Below are positions 50,674 to 61,600 of a stretch of 64,000 nucleotides of DNA, in pieces. How positions within the stretch are numbered: position 1 is the first letter of the stretch; each line of letters opens with the position of its first letter. The notes below the pieces were generated by a model. That model searched no databases. It was not told the DNA's origin and saw only the letters and a program-made list of their open reading frames with translations. This DNA is from Psettodes erumei (taxonomy: Eukaryota; Chordata; Actinopteri; Pleuronectiformes; Psettodidae), in NCBI GenBank assembly GCA_016785225.1, contig JAFBJZ010000107.1:2046001-2110000 (forward strand), written 5' to 3'. The position numbers and the translations under genes are program-made.

Positions 50674-53600
50674 ATGGTGAGTTTAGAGGTATCATTTTAA
50701 ATGCATTATCTTGCATTGCAAAATACTTTATTGGTTGCTTGTGGTCAATGATGCATCTATGGTGGTAATTTCTCTTGATTTATCCTTTTTTCCCTTCATT
50801 TTTACAGGAGATCTGTGTTGGATTATTTCAGATCCGTGGATCTAAAACCTGTTCCTCATGGATCAATTTGACCCTTCTTTGCTCAAGTATGTAAATTTAA
50901 TGCAGAGGAAACCTTTACTGTCATACTTTAAACTTTTGCTTTCTAGATATTACTTTTTAATTAATTCTGATTAAACCTACAATCTGATATATGTTCTGTC
51001 CTCTGTCCTCAGTGCTGTGCATGTGGAGCAGTGTGGAGTGCTGGTCTTACTACTACTCTAACACCACCATGAATTGGCAGCAAGCTAGAGCCTGGTGCCA
51101 GGAACACTACACAGACATGGTGGCCATCCAGAACCAGGAGGAGATTGGGCATCTCAACAACTGGCTGCCCTGGAAACAGACATACTACTGGATTGGGATC
51201 CGCAAGATCAATGATGTCTGGACCTGGGTAGGCACTAACAAGGCTCTGACAGCAGAAGCAACCAACTGGGCAAAGGGTGAGCCAAACAATGGCAAAGTGC
51301 TTGCCATAGGGACGGAGGACTGTGTGGAGATGTACATTAAACGGAAAGAGCAGACAGGCAAGTGGAATGACGAGAGGTGTCAGAAGAATAAGACCGCTCT
51401 GTGCTACACAGGTGAGCAACATAGCCACAGCTGTTTATTTAAGATGCCTCAATTTGAATATTCTTGTTCATTATTCTGGAAAAGATTGATTTAGCTATTT
51501 TAAATTCTTCATTGACAGTGTAACACAAAACAAAAGCTCAGAGAAATTATATATTTATGCAAGATCTATATTCTTCTTTCCCCAGCCGCTTGTAAGAATG
51601 ACTCGTGCCACTATGGAGACTGTGTCGAAACCATCAACAGCCACAAATGTGTTTGTTTTGAAGGCTTTTATGGAGACAAGTGTGAGCATGGTAAGAAAAT
51701 ACAATGATGTACTCGTTTTAATGTTACTTTAAGTCACTTAGCATCAGGACTTGATATCTAATTGTGTCTTGTTTTCTTTGTGGCAGTTGTAAAGTGTGAC
51801 AGTGAGGAGGTGACTGTCCCATATATGGGAAGTGTAAACTGCACTCACAAGTATGGAAATTTCTCCTACGACTCTTCGTGCGAGTACTCCTGTGAAAAGG
51901 GATACCAGCTGAGTATGTCAAGACCCCTAAAATGCACTGCCTCGAAAACGTGGTCAGAGCAGCCTCCTACATGTGAACGTGAGTTGAGGTGCAATGCGAA
52001 GCTGCAAAATAAAATAAAGTGAAATAGAACTTTGATCTCAAGTGACCGTGTTCAGAGCAGCAGAACCTTACTTTCACAGCTATGGGACCTGCTGTCCTGT
52101 GTTTCTAATCCTGATCTTGTCTTTCACAGCGGTCCAGTGTCCAGAGCTATCTCGTCCAGCAAGAGGATCCATGTATTGCTTCAATCCTCAGGGCCCCAAC
52201 AGCTACCAGTCCCTCTGTGTGTTTACCTGCGATAAAGGCTATGTGCAAGCTGGCTCCCCGTCTAACACACTGCTATGTGAAGCGTCAGGAAGTTGGAATG
52301 CCTCACAACCATCTTGTGTTGGTATGCCCACATTTTCCATATTTTTACCTTGCAGGATTTTATAGTCTCTATTACGCATTGACATTTATAATTGATAAAT
52401 TTATTCTTTGTCTTTGGGACTAAAAATAATTTAAAACTTGTATAATTTTTAAATTTTATTTTAATTTTAAACTTATTTTCCTGTGTTAGCAACCCCTTGC
52501 CAAAATCCAGAGGGGGGGGCTCACCTGATCCGCACGTGCAGCGAATCTCCTAATGAACTGCGGTCAGGTTCCAACTGCAGCTTCAGCTGTGAAGCAGGCT
52601 TTGAACTGCAGGGAGCACACACCATTTATTGCTCAGAGAATGGGCAGTGGAGTAACACCATACCCACCTGCAAAGGTATGGAAGCATATTTTTCCACACA
52701 AATACGTACAAGTCTATATAACACTACTTTCACATAACTGTGAAAGCCTTTTCTGGTGTTCTTGTATGTCCTCAAATCTTTTTCACCTTCCTTTTCTTTT
52801 GTAGCAATAGGGTGTCCTCCTCCCGAGATTCCAACAAATGGCCAGATCAGCTGCAGCCTTTCTCTGTCTTCACCTGTTTTCACTGGGACCCCCCATCCCC
52901 TTGGTATGTTCTGCACTTTCAGCTGTGATGAAGGCCACGAGCTCCAAGGTGCACTCAGCACTGAGTGTGGATATCCAGGCCACTGGAACACCACACCACC
53001 AACCTGCACAGGTATCCATTTTATTGGTACTACCTTATTTTGCATGCAGAGGTTTTGAAATGAGATGTCCTTTACCAATATGATTAAGATCTAAATTCTT
53101 TCTCTCTTTTCCAACAGCTGTAAGTTGCCCATTGCTCGAGGCTCCTAAAAATGGCGACGTCAACTGCTCAAACAGTGAGCCAGTGTACAACTCTCAGTGC
53201 TACTTCACATGCAGTCAAGATTATTCATTAGATGGGCATGAGCTACTGATCTGTGATCAACATGGCAACTGGACTGGAAAGCAACCCACCTGCCAAGGTA
53301 AAACAAAAGAACAGAGCAATTGTTATGAAAAAGATTCAAATAAAAATGTGAATTTAAACGGCTAAATTATTCATTCTGGATAATGTTTCCACAGCTTCCC
53401 CGTCACCAATTTCTGCCGTTGCCTACAGTATGGTAACAGGGGGCTCTCTGATATGTGGTCTGTCTCTTGCCATTTGGATCCTGAAACGACTGAAGCGAAA
53501 AACAGCCTATTTTGAGCAGAACAGGTTAGATGAGCATTCATCTTTCTTAAACTATGCATTTTTCTTTAAGAAAAAAGAAAAGAAAAAAATGAAAGTTTGC

Positions 53601-53698
53601 TCAAATGCTCATCCTCTTCATTTGTCTTTTCTTACAGCGCATCCGACATAGAAGCCCCTCTACAGGTCTACAAAAACAGAAATGACAGCCTCATATAG
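50674..53698 (+). CDS. sele: Selectin with five Sushi domains (E-selectin position)
   Basis: Eleven coding exons: 50674-50676 (ATG only), 50808-50886, 51013-51411, 51586-51690, 51787-51978, 52130-52321, 52490-52675, 52805-53011, 53118-53297, 53395-53524, 53638-53698; 577 residues. Selectins are type I adhesion receptors whose calcium-dependent lectin domain binds sialyl-Lewis-type glycans and supports leukocyte rolling. Exons 2-3 give a signal peptide (INLTLLCSMLCMW), then a C-type lectin domain with YYWIGIRK, GEPNN and KWNDERC, so the calcium/fucose site is intact. Exon 4 is an EGF module (CHYGDCVETINSHKC). Exons 5-9 each encode one CCP/Sushi domain. Exon 10 has the membrane span (GGSLICGLSLAIWILKRLKR). 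The tail ends YKNRNDSLI. Domain-coding exons are flanked by phase-1 introns, as in all selectins. The E-selectin name rests on gene order; human SELE has six CCPs. It could equally be a fish-specific selectin. Confidence 0.92.
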
Positions 53699-54096
53699 AA
53701 AACAGTCATGATCTTCTGAGGCAACTAAGGATAACTGTATATGTCTGTAACATAAGTGTATGTGAATCACCAGACATAGTAATGTATTCTTCTTTCTTTT
53801 GCCCTTTGCATTTAATGCTTGGATCATGCTTTGTTCAAACAAGATCCTTTACATGCTCTGTAATGTTGTTCAGACATGTCCGGTGTATTCTCCCAAGGAG
53901 AATTTTAAATTGAACATATTGTTCTAGAGTTTACTGAAAATGTGGGTGGGTTGACTGCCAGGCGATTGCAGAACTGTGAATTATTTCACTATATTGATTT
54001 CAGTATTTATGTGCTATTTATCTAAGAGTTGATAAATGCATTAAACATGTTCATTGATATTTATGTATGTGTAAAGCAGTGCTGACTTTGATTCCT

Positions 54097-54102
54097 AATA
54101 AA
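54097..54102 (+). promoter_or_regulatory. sele-like polyadenylation signal
   Basis: AATAAA about 400 nt past the stop at 53698; the sequence between is AT-rich, as expected for a 3' UTR. Confidence 0.55.
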
Positions 54103-54923
54103 AATTTAAACCATCATTTGCTTTTGGTTATCTTAATGCATTTTCCAGGATCATGACCTATATGATCTATGACCTATATGAGATATGAAATATTCTCACA
54201 TTTTGAGAAGGGACACTTGCCATTGCACAATAATAAAATATTTTCTCAGGGGTCCAGGAAGGAACTTTTTACAAAAACAACACAGACCTCTCATCTGTAT
54301 CTGTCCCCCCCAGTACAAGAGTCAGGACAGAGCAGAATAGTTGAACAGCGAGACAATAAGCGATATGCAAGGGACCAGTAGTATATTGCTTGGGTAATCT
54401 TTTGAACAGATCATCACCATTGTTTGCCCCCAATGAATCTCTGTGTCAACCCCTTGACACAGATGTTTTTTTTGGTTTGTATTCCCATTCATGTTTTTTC
54501 CCCCATGTATGACATGTATGAATGAAAAATCTACCCCTGATCCCACCTTTACCCTAAGCAGGTCACATTTCCCAAACCTTCTGTTCAATAAGTCATTAAT
54601 CATTCATCGTATGATTCATTCTGTACAGTAAACATCCAGGTATTCTATGATAATGATTGACTGAATAGCATAAGAGAAGCCTAAAAGCCTGACACTGAGC
54701 CCTGATTGCAGCAAACTAACATTCACTGTACCACTGTAGAGTTACTATTTAAGTAGTGGTGTTTGTTAATCATTTTAACATTTTGTTAATATATTACAAT
54801 ACTATTAGGTAAGTAAGCCATTTCTTATTCAGTTATTTTTGATATTGATATGCATTGACACTATAATTTATTTATTTTTTTCCTTTGGACAGATAACTGG
54901 TGATTGAGTTTTGCTCACTGAAA

Positions 54924-57900
54924 ATGAAATGGACATTAATATTCCTCCTTGGTGAGTATTTTTTTTTAATACTGTGGCAAAATGTGTAGTTGCTGGGTTG
55001 ACACAGCACATACAATAATTATGCAATGAACTTTTTCACATCCGATGATGAATTGTCATTATATCCCATCATCAGGTTGCTCCTTGGCCATAACTACTTT
55101 GGGCTGGACATATCATTATTCAAATACAACCATGAACTGGACTCAAGCCCAACAGTACTGCCGGACCATTTACACGGACATGGTGGTCATCCAAAGCCAG
55201 GAAGAGAATGACCATCTAGTCTCCCTGCTGCCAGCCAGAAGTGGAACTCCATATTATTGGATTGGAATCACCAAAAAACACTTGAATGAAACTTGGACCT
55301 GGGTTGGGAATAACAGCACATGGGTTGGTAATGAGTCATGGGCAGAAAACGAACCCAACAACAACGTCAGCACAGAGTTTTGTGTAGAGATCTACGTCAA
55401 CAAAAAAAAAAACAACAAAAACCAAGGGAAGTGGAATGATGAGAAATGTGGCAATAAAAAATTTGCTGTCTGTTACAAAGGTATGTCAAGCTATTTTTTT
55501 AAAAGGTTCCTACAGTTTAAAAAGTGGTACAGGCTTAGGTATTTAACTTTTTCTTTCCAGCCCAATGTAAGGAAATGGTATGTGGCAGAGGAACATGCCA
55601 GGAATCCATAGAAAACATAACCTGCTACTGTGAACCTGGCTTTAAGGGAGACAGGTGCGAAACAGGTGAGGGGAAAGCTCTGCAAAACATGTCAAAATCG
55701 AATGATGATAGGTAGGTGATATTAATTTCTTCTTTAGTGTAGTTTAACACAATACTTACATGCACATATATACAATAAAACAGTTTTTGGTCATTGTGAT
55801 TTTCCCTCAAGAGAAGAGTGAAATCTTCTGACCTAATTTTGTGCAAGAAATGCATTTTAATTACGTGACTAATACCTGTTTCAGTGTACATATGTGCATA
55901 TGAATATTATTTTAAGATAGTCTTAAAAATGTAAACCTATCAGGGGAAGCTGGTGGCGGTGAAGCCACAGAGAACTGACTGTTTGCATTTGCTGCTGCCA
56001 CACTCATCTAGCTTTCTTTTCTTGCACAGCATGCACTTCCTAAAGAAAATGGTGTTTCAAATTTACTGCTTGAAATTTCTTAACCATACAAAACATGTGC
56101 ACCAGGTGCAATGTGTGCTAACCACAGTGACTCTGTAGTAACTCTGTAGAGTGAACTCCGTAATTTGCTCTGCCAGAGGTAAAAGCGACCACGATTTGTG
56201 TCGCTGAGCTATGATTGGACCGTTGCTTGTCAGAGGGAGGAGTTAAGTGAGTGGTTCATTTTCAAGCTGCCCTGCAGGTCACCAATAGACCTTGAAAAAA
56301 AACATATCAGCTGAACTGGGTTTTATAGCATTTACTTTCATGTGTTCAACTCAACTATTTAAACTCTAAACGCTCTGTTGGCATTACTTTTGGCGGCATC
56401 GGGCAGCTATTTTCAGTGAACTAGCTCTAAAGTCTCATTTTACGCTCTGTGCCCAACCCCAGATGATGAGGGCTGACAAAATTAGCAGCTGCTAAACGCG
56501 GTGGAGCATTTAGCAGTTAATAATTCCAGTTATTTCTCCTAAAATGTTGGTTGAGACCTTAAGCACAGCGACAAGGTGAGTGACAGGTGGAAACAAATAC
56601 TAATGTTGGTAGTGAACGATAAGCGTATATGCCGAATGTGGAAAAACGGAGCTAACTGCTTTGAAGCCTAATATAACGGAATGATTGTGCCAGTGTTGTG
56701 TTGCTGCCCCCTGTGGCCCAAAGCAGTCATTGCAGTTTAAGATCAACAGGTTTGTTCAAAGTTATTGATTCTTTTTGTAAATAGAAGACACAGTTACAAC
56801 CTTAGGATGCCAGTGTAAGGTGCTTTTGTTCCCTTGGAAGCTTTGTACTTTCATGTGTCATATGCCTATGTCTCATGCGGAGGCGTAGGCTTAACAAATA
56901 TCTACTTTTTACTATAGTTATATCATTTCCTTCTGCAGAATATCCTCTGCGCTGTCTGTCTCTCCATGTGCTCCCTACTTTCCTGTTGACTTTCTTCATT
57001 CTTTCCTGCACTGCCTGTCAGTTTGTCCTCACACCGCTCTTCTTTAGAATATTTTTGAGCAGGTTTTTAACGTGGCCATCACAAGCCCTGCATCTGTTTC
57101 CTGAGATCAGTCGGAGGATCTTGAACATGATCCTCCGACTGATTGTATCGTAGACGTTACATAACTGTGTCCCTGTTAAACTTTATCCTGTTTTTGCCCA
57201 CAGTTGTAGAATGCCCCAGTCTGCCTCAGCCTGATAATGGAGACTTTAGCTGCTCGGGAGGAAACCACACATTTAACTCAACCTGTGAACTGAAATGCCA
57301 CCTGGGCTTCCTGCTAAGAGGCTCGTCGGCCATTACCTGCGGGGCCACAGGGGTCTGGATTGGCCCAAAACCTATTTGTGCAAGTAATTATCTGAATTTG
57401 TATATACATTGCAAAAGTATATAGTAAATGAGAACAAATACATCAGAATCAAGGCTGATGTTTAGCAGTGGTTTTGCTGATTCTGATGAATCTTAAGAGT
57501 AGTGGTAGTATCAACTTGTTAAAAAAGAAAATAGAATAGAAAAATAGAAAAAAGAAATATCACACTGTCAAGTGTCATATGGCAGAGTAATCTGCATGAA
57601 CATTAATGTATGTTTAATTTTCTCAAGTCTTTCAAGAGGCTTTCCTGGCAGTGGCTGGGTGTGGAGCTCTGTCGGCCCTCTGCTGCATCAGTTTTTGCTG
57701 CATGAAACTCAGAAAAAGTCAGTGTTTCTCAATTACACCCCATAAAAGACATGCAATGCATTCTTATTGCAACATCTCAATAGAGATCTGTTTTTGTGTT
57801 CATTTTCTCATAGGAAAGAAACTTGCTCAAGCAAGGTCAGTGTTGAAATTGGGTAGCTGTCCAAAGGGGCTCCACCCATTTGCGATGTGAACGTCAACAT

Positions 57901-58008
57901 TTAAAGTTATTTCAGTTTAATTTATTTAAGTTAATTGTACAAAACTGTTGTGTCCTTCACAGGCAGCCAGAGGAAGCAACAAGTCTATCCAGTGAGGTGC
58001 ATGGATAA
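54924..58008 (+). CDS. sell: Selectin with a single Sushi domain (L-selectin position)
   Basis: Seven coding exons: 54924-54951, 55076-55480, 55561-55665, 57204-57383, 57628-57717, 57814-57835, 57963-58008; 291 residues. A leader (MKWTLIFLLGCSLAITT) precedes a selectin C-type lectin domain (WTYHYSNTTMNW, PYYWIGI, NEPNNN, GKWNDEKC), an EGF module (CKEMVCGRGTCQES), one CCP (VVECPSLPQPDNGDFSC) and a Cys-rich membrane span (GALSALCCISFCC). The basic membrane-proximal run KLRKRKK resembles the ERM/calmodulin-binding tail of mammalian L-selectin, and the protein ends SSEVHG. It has one CCP where mammalian SELL has two, and only a few residues separate the last CCP cysteine from the membrane. The lectin domain has an Asn/Lys-rich insertion encoded by an 11-A run and EFC in place of the usual EDC. 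The name rests on gene order and the tail. Confidence 0.88.
57106..57143. repeat. Perfect 15-bp inverted repeat (hairpin) in an intron of the sell-like gene
   Basis: Arms ATCAGTCGGAGGATC (57106-57120) and GATCCTCCGACTGAT (57129-57143) are exact reverse complements around the 8-nt loop TTGAACAT. The hairpin lies 60 bp upstream of the CCP exon. No associated gene is evident. Confidence 0.9.
57441..57488. repeat. 11-bp inverted repeat in the next sell intron
   Basis: Arms CATCAGAATCA (57441-57451) and TGATTCTGATG (57478-57488) are exact reverse complements separated by 26 nt. The element is intronic, between the CCP and membrane-span exons. Function unknown. Confidence 0.75.
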
Positions 58009-58305
58009 AAGACAACTGGAATCTCCTTTAATAAATCTTTAATGGCCCAAATTCAGTTACTCATATACATTATAGTACCTTTTTAATCAATAAGCCTGCA
58101 GACACCAGCTGGCTACTGGCTATTTGCCAAGTTTGTCAGTTAAGTGTTTAGTCTAATATATTGTAAAAGAGTAATTTGAACAGACTGCATAAATAGTGTG
58201 TGATGGTTTGTCAGATCATGCATACGTACTCTTAAAGTACATATTTAATAACATTCGTTATTTGTATTTCTGTGATCTGTAGTATGTTAAATATAAATTT
58301 AATGC

Positions 58306-58311
58306 AATAAA
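58306..58311 (+). promoter_or_regulatory. sell-like polyadenylation signal
   Basis: AATAAA about 298 nt past the stop at 58008, followed by GT-rich sequence typical of a cleavage region. Confidence 0.6.
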
Positions 58312-58632
58312 ACAATTTCTTGTAAGGTTTTTGTAAGTATGTGTGTGTCTAGAGTGTCATGGGTGGTTGAGTGGTACCCTTCCTGAGAGGAAGTTATGGT
58401 CAAAGTGATATTACAAAATTTGTCATTGACTCACTCCCTGAAGGACAATTACTACTCTTTTGCCATCGGTCGACAGCAAAGCGGAGTGAAGGCACGAGTG
58501 ACCAAAGACTGATCAAATGGTAAGACCCGTGAACTCTCAGAGCAAGTGCTGTACATTCATACATGCGAGTATACCTACTCTGCATTCACCCTCATGCAAT
58601 TGTGAGGAAAAAAATCTCCTTTTTCATTTCAG

Positions 58633-61600
58633 ATGTCTCCAGCATCAGTTGATATTAGACAAAGTCTGCATCACATGGGGCTGATGGCAGCCCTGATTGT
58701 ATTTACCCAAGGTAGGTAATGCACAATCCTACAGGCATCAAACTCTTTGCCACTTCATGTTTGTCTCACAGTCCATATCCCTAATCTCAGATGTGACCAG
58801 CGGAGGAGGAGCGCAGGCGTGGGCCTACAACTACAGCATCGCTCCAAACCGGAGATGGCTTGAGGCCCGGCAGTGGTGCCAGCAGCACTTCACAGACATG
58901 GTGCACATCCGTAGCCAGCAGGAGGCCGACTTCATCAATGATCTGCTGCCGCTTCACAACAAATATTACTGGATAGGTGTTCGCAAAGTAGATGGTGTGT
59001 GGACCAGGGAAGGAGCCGATAAGAATGTGCCCATAGATTTTCAGAACTGGGCGCCAGGGGAGCCAGATGACATAGCGGATCAGGACTGTGTGGAGATTTA
59101 CATCAAGAGGAAGCAGGACACTGTCAAGTGGAACAATGAGAAATGCCGCAATAAGAAGGGAACTGTCTGCTACTCTGGTAAACCACTCTTAATTCTCTTT
59201 GATGCACACATTTACTGACTCCTGTCAACTTATTATAACATGTATGTATGTATATATGTAGCTTCATGTACACAGGATTCCTGCAGTGTCCATGCAGACT
59301 GTGTGGAGACCATAGGGAATTATACCTGCCAGTGCCATCCTGGTTTCTTTGGGCCACGCTGTGAAGAGGGTGAGCAAATATCATCCTAATATTGAAACCA
59401 GCAATGACCTCTCCCTGTGAAGTGTTAAATAATATTTTTTTTGTTTTTGTTCTCTCTTCAGCAATTGCATGCAAAGCCTTGCCGGATCCAGGACACGGTT
59501 CTCACCACTGTTTCCAACCCTATGGGTCTAATCGTTTCAACTCTTCCTGCCTTTTCCACTGTGAACTTGGCTTTCGCTTGGTAGGCGCGCCCCAAATTTT
59601 GTGCCAGGCCAGCGGAAACTGGAGCCGCCAAGTTCCTCTGTGTCAAGGTATGGGCGCTGGATATGAGCGATGTCCAAATAAATGCCGTTTCACATGTCAG
59701 AGTTGCAAGGAAAGCAATGTTTGCTGCCTATTGTAGTTGAGCGGTGCCCAGTTCTGAACCGCGCTAACGTCAGCAGAGGAAGCTTGAACTGCAGCGATCC
59801 CATCGCACCGCACAGCTACAACTCCACCTGCGAGGTCAGGTGTGATGAAGGCTATGAGCTCAGTGGAGAGGGCTGGACCCGCTGTGACCACACTGGCCAA
59901 TGGACAGCCGGTGTCCCAACATGTACAAGTAACGTGATCGTCTTTACCTTTGAATAGTAAAACTGTACCAAATGATGTTTTAAACTTTTATCACCTCATG
60001 AAACATGTAATAATTCAATGTACACATGTAATAATGTAACGCTCTTTCCCTCAAAGTCACGTGACTCCCTTTTTGCATGACTCAAGCCCTGTTCATAGGT
60101 TGAATGCCTTCTACGTAACTGGCTTCTATGTGTAGTCACATCCTTTTCAGACTATAAAGCAGATCACAGGCAGGTCAAACCTGTCAACACTTTGCTTCAC
60201 ACTCATTTATGTCTGCAGTGGTCAAACAATATTGCAATTTAATGTGGGCAGTTGCTGTTTTCCTTAACTGTAAATGATGTCAGCGTGACTATTCACACCG
60301 CCTCCTCATGCTCACGCTATGTGTATAAAAGTGGAGTCAAAATACACAGTGGTTCAAAGTGATACTGATCAAACTGATGGTGTTTGTGTGGTGTCTGTGT
60401 CCCGCCACAGTAAAAAAGTGCCCCCCAATTCTATTTCCTGTCACGGGCAACATGGCATGTGTGGAGGCTGTGGAGCCTTTCTCTTTTGGCTCGCGGTGTA
60501 AATTCACCTGCCAGGAAGGCTACTCCCTGACCGGAGACAACACCGTCACCTGTCTGGCTTCAGGACAGTGGAGCAAACCTACACCTACATGTACAGGTGG
60601 GTTGCAGGATTTCTGAGAATTTTACAGTTACAGGGATTTCACTGATTCACCGAAATTAGTGCCAACTTTCCGAAAATTGTGAAAACTGTCCACTGCTCCG
60701 ATGAGTAATCGTTGTTTTGCCTTCTCTAGTGGTACGGTGCAACAGTCTAAAGGCCCCACCCCATGCCTCCATTCAATGCAAAGACCTTTTAGGAGCGTAC
60801 AGCTATGGTTCAACGTGCGCCTTGCAATGTGAAGAAGGATTCGATCTGATTGGCACAAACATGACAAAATGTTCTTCACATGGAAACTGGACCCGCGCAC
60901 TTCCTGTCTGCCAGGGTAAGACCACAGATGACTAATTCATGAAGTATAATTAAATAATAAAATAAATACTTCACACGCTGTTCCCATTGTTATGCTGAAA
61001 CTTTCCTTTTTACAATTTTTTATATGTAATGTCATTACATATGTAATTGGTCTGTCCTTGTCTGTTGTCCTTGAAGCTAAGAGGTGCAATCCCATCCATT
61101 CTCCGTCTCATGGCTCCCTGTCCTGTTCTGACCCAAACGGTTCCTTCAGCTTTGCTTCTCTCTGCACGTCAGCCTGTGATGAGGGTTTTCTCCTGAATGG
61201 GACGGCCAGCGCTCAGTGCACCTCTCTTGGCACATGGAGCGCAGACACCCCACATTGCTTGGGTATCGAAATTAATTTTGATCCTCTTGATGCTGAGCTT
61301 GTAACTTTTTGATTTAGATTTCACTCTGGCACCACTTTACAAGATCGAACTAAAATGCCTTGTTGAACTCTCCCTCTCTCTGTTCCCCTCCAGCTAAAAG
61401 ATGCCCCACTCTCAACCCTCCCCCTCATGGCTCGTTTTCCTGCGCCGATCCTCATGGAGAGTTCAGTTTTGGCTCTCGGTGCACATCTACCTGTGAGGAG
61501 GGTTTTGTCCTTAACGGGACAGCTGACACAAATTGCACTTCTCTAGGCACATGGAGCAGAGTCTTCCCCCACTGCCTGGGTAAACAAATGTTAGAGGTCT

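Noticed and set aside
55666..57203. Decayed second CCP exon in the large sell intron
   Set aside because: I found no Cys/Trp pattern of a Sushi domain there; the intron may instead contain unclassified mobile-element sequence.
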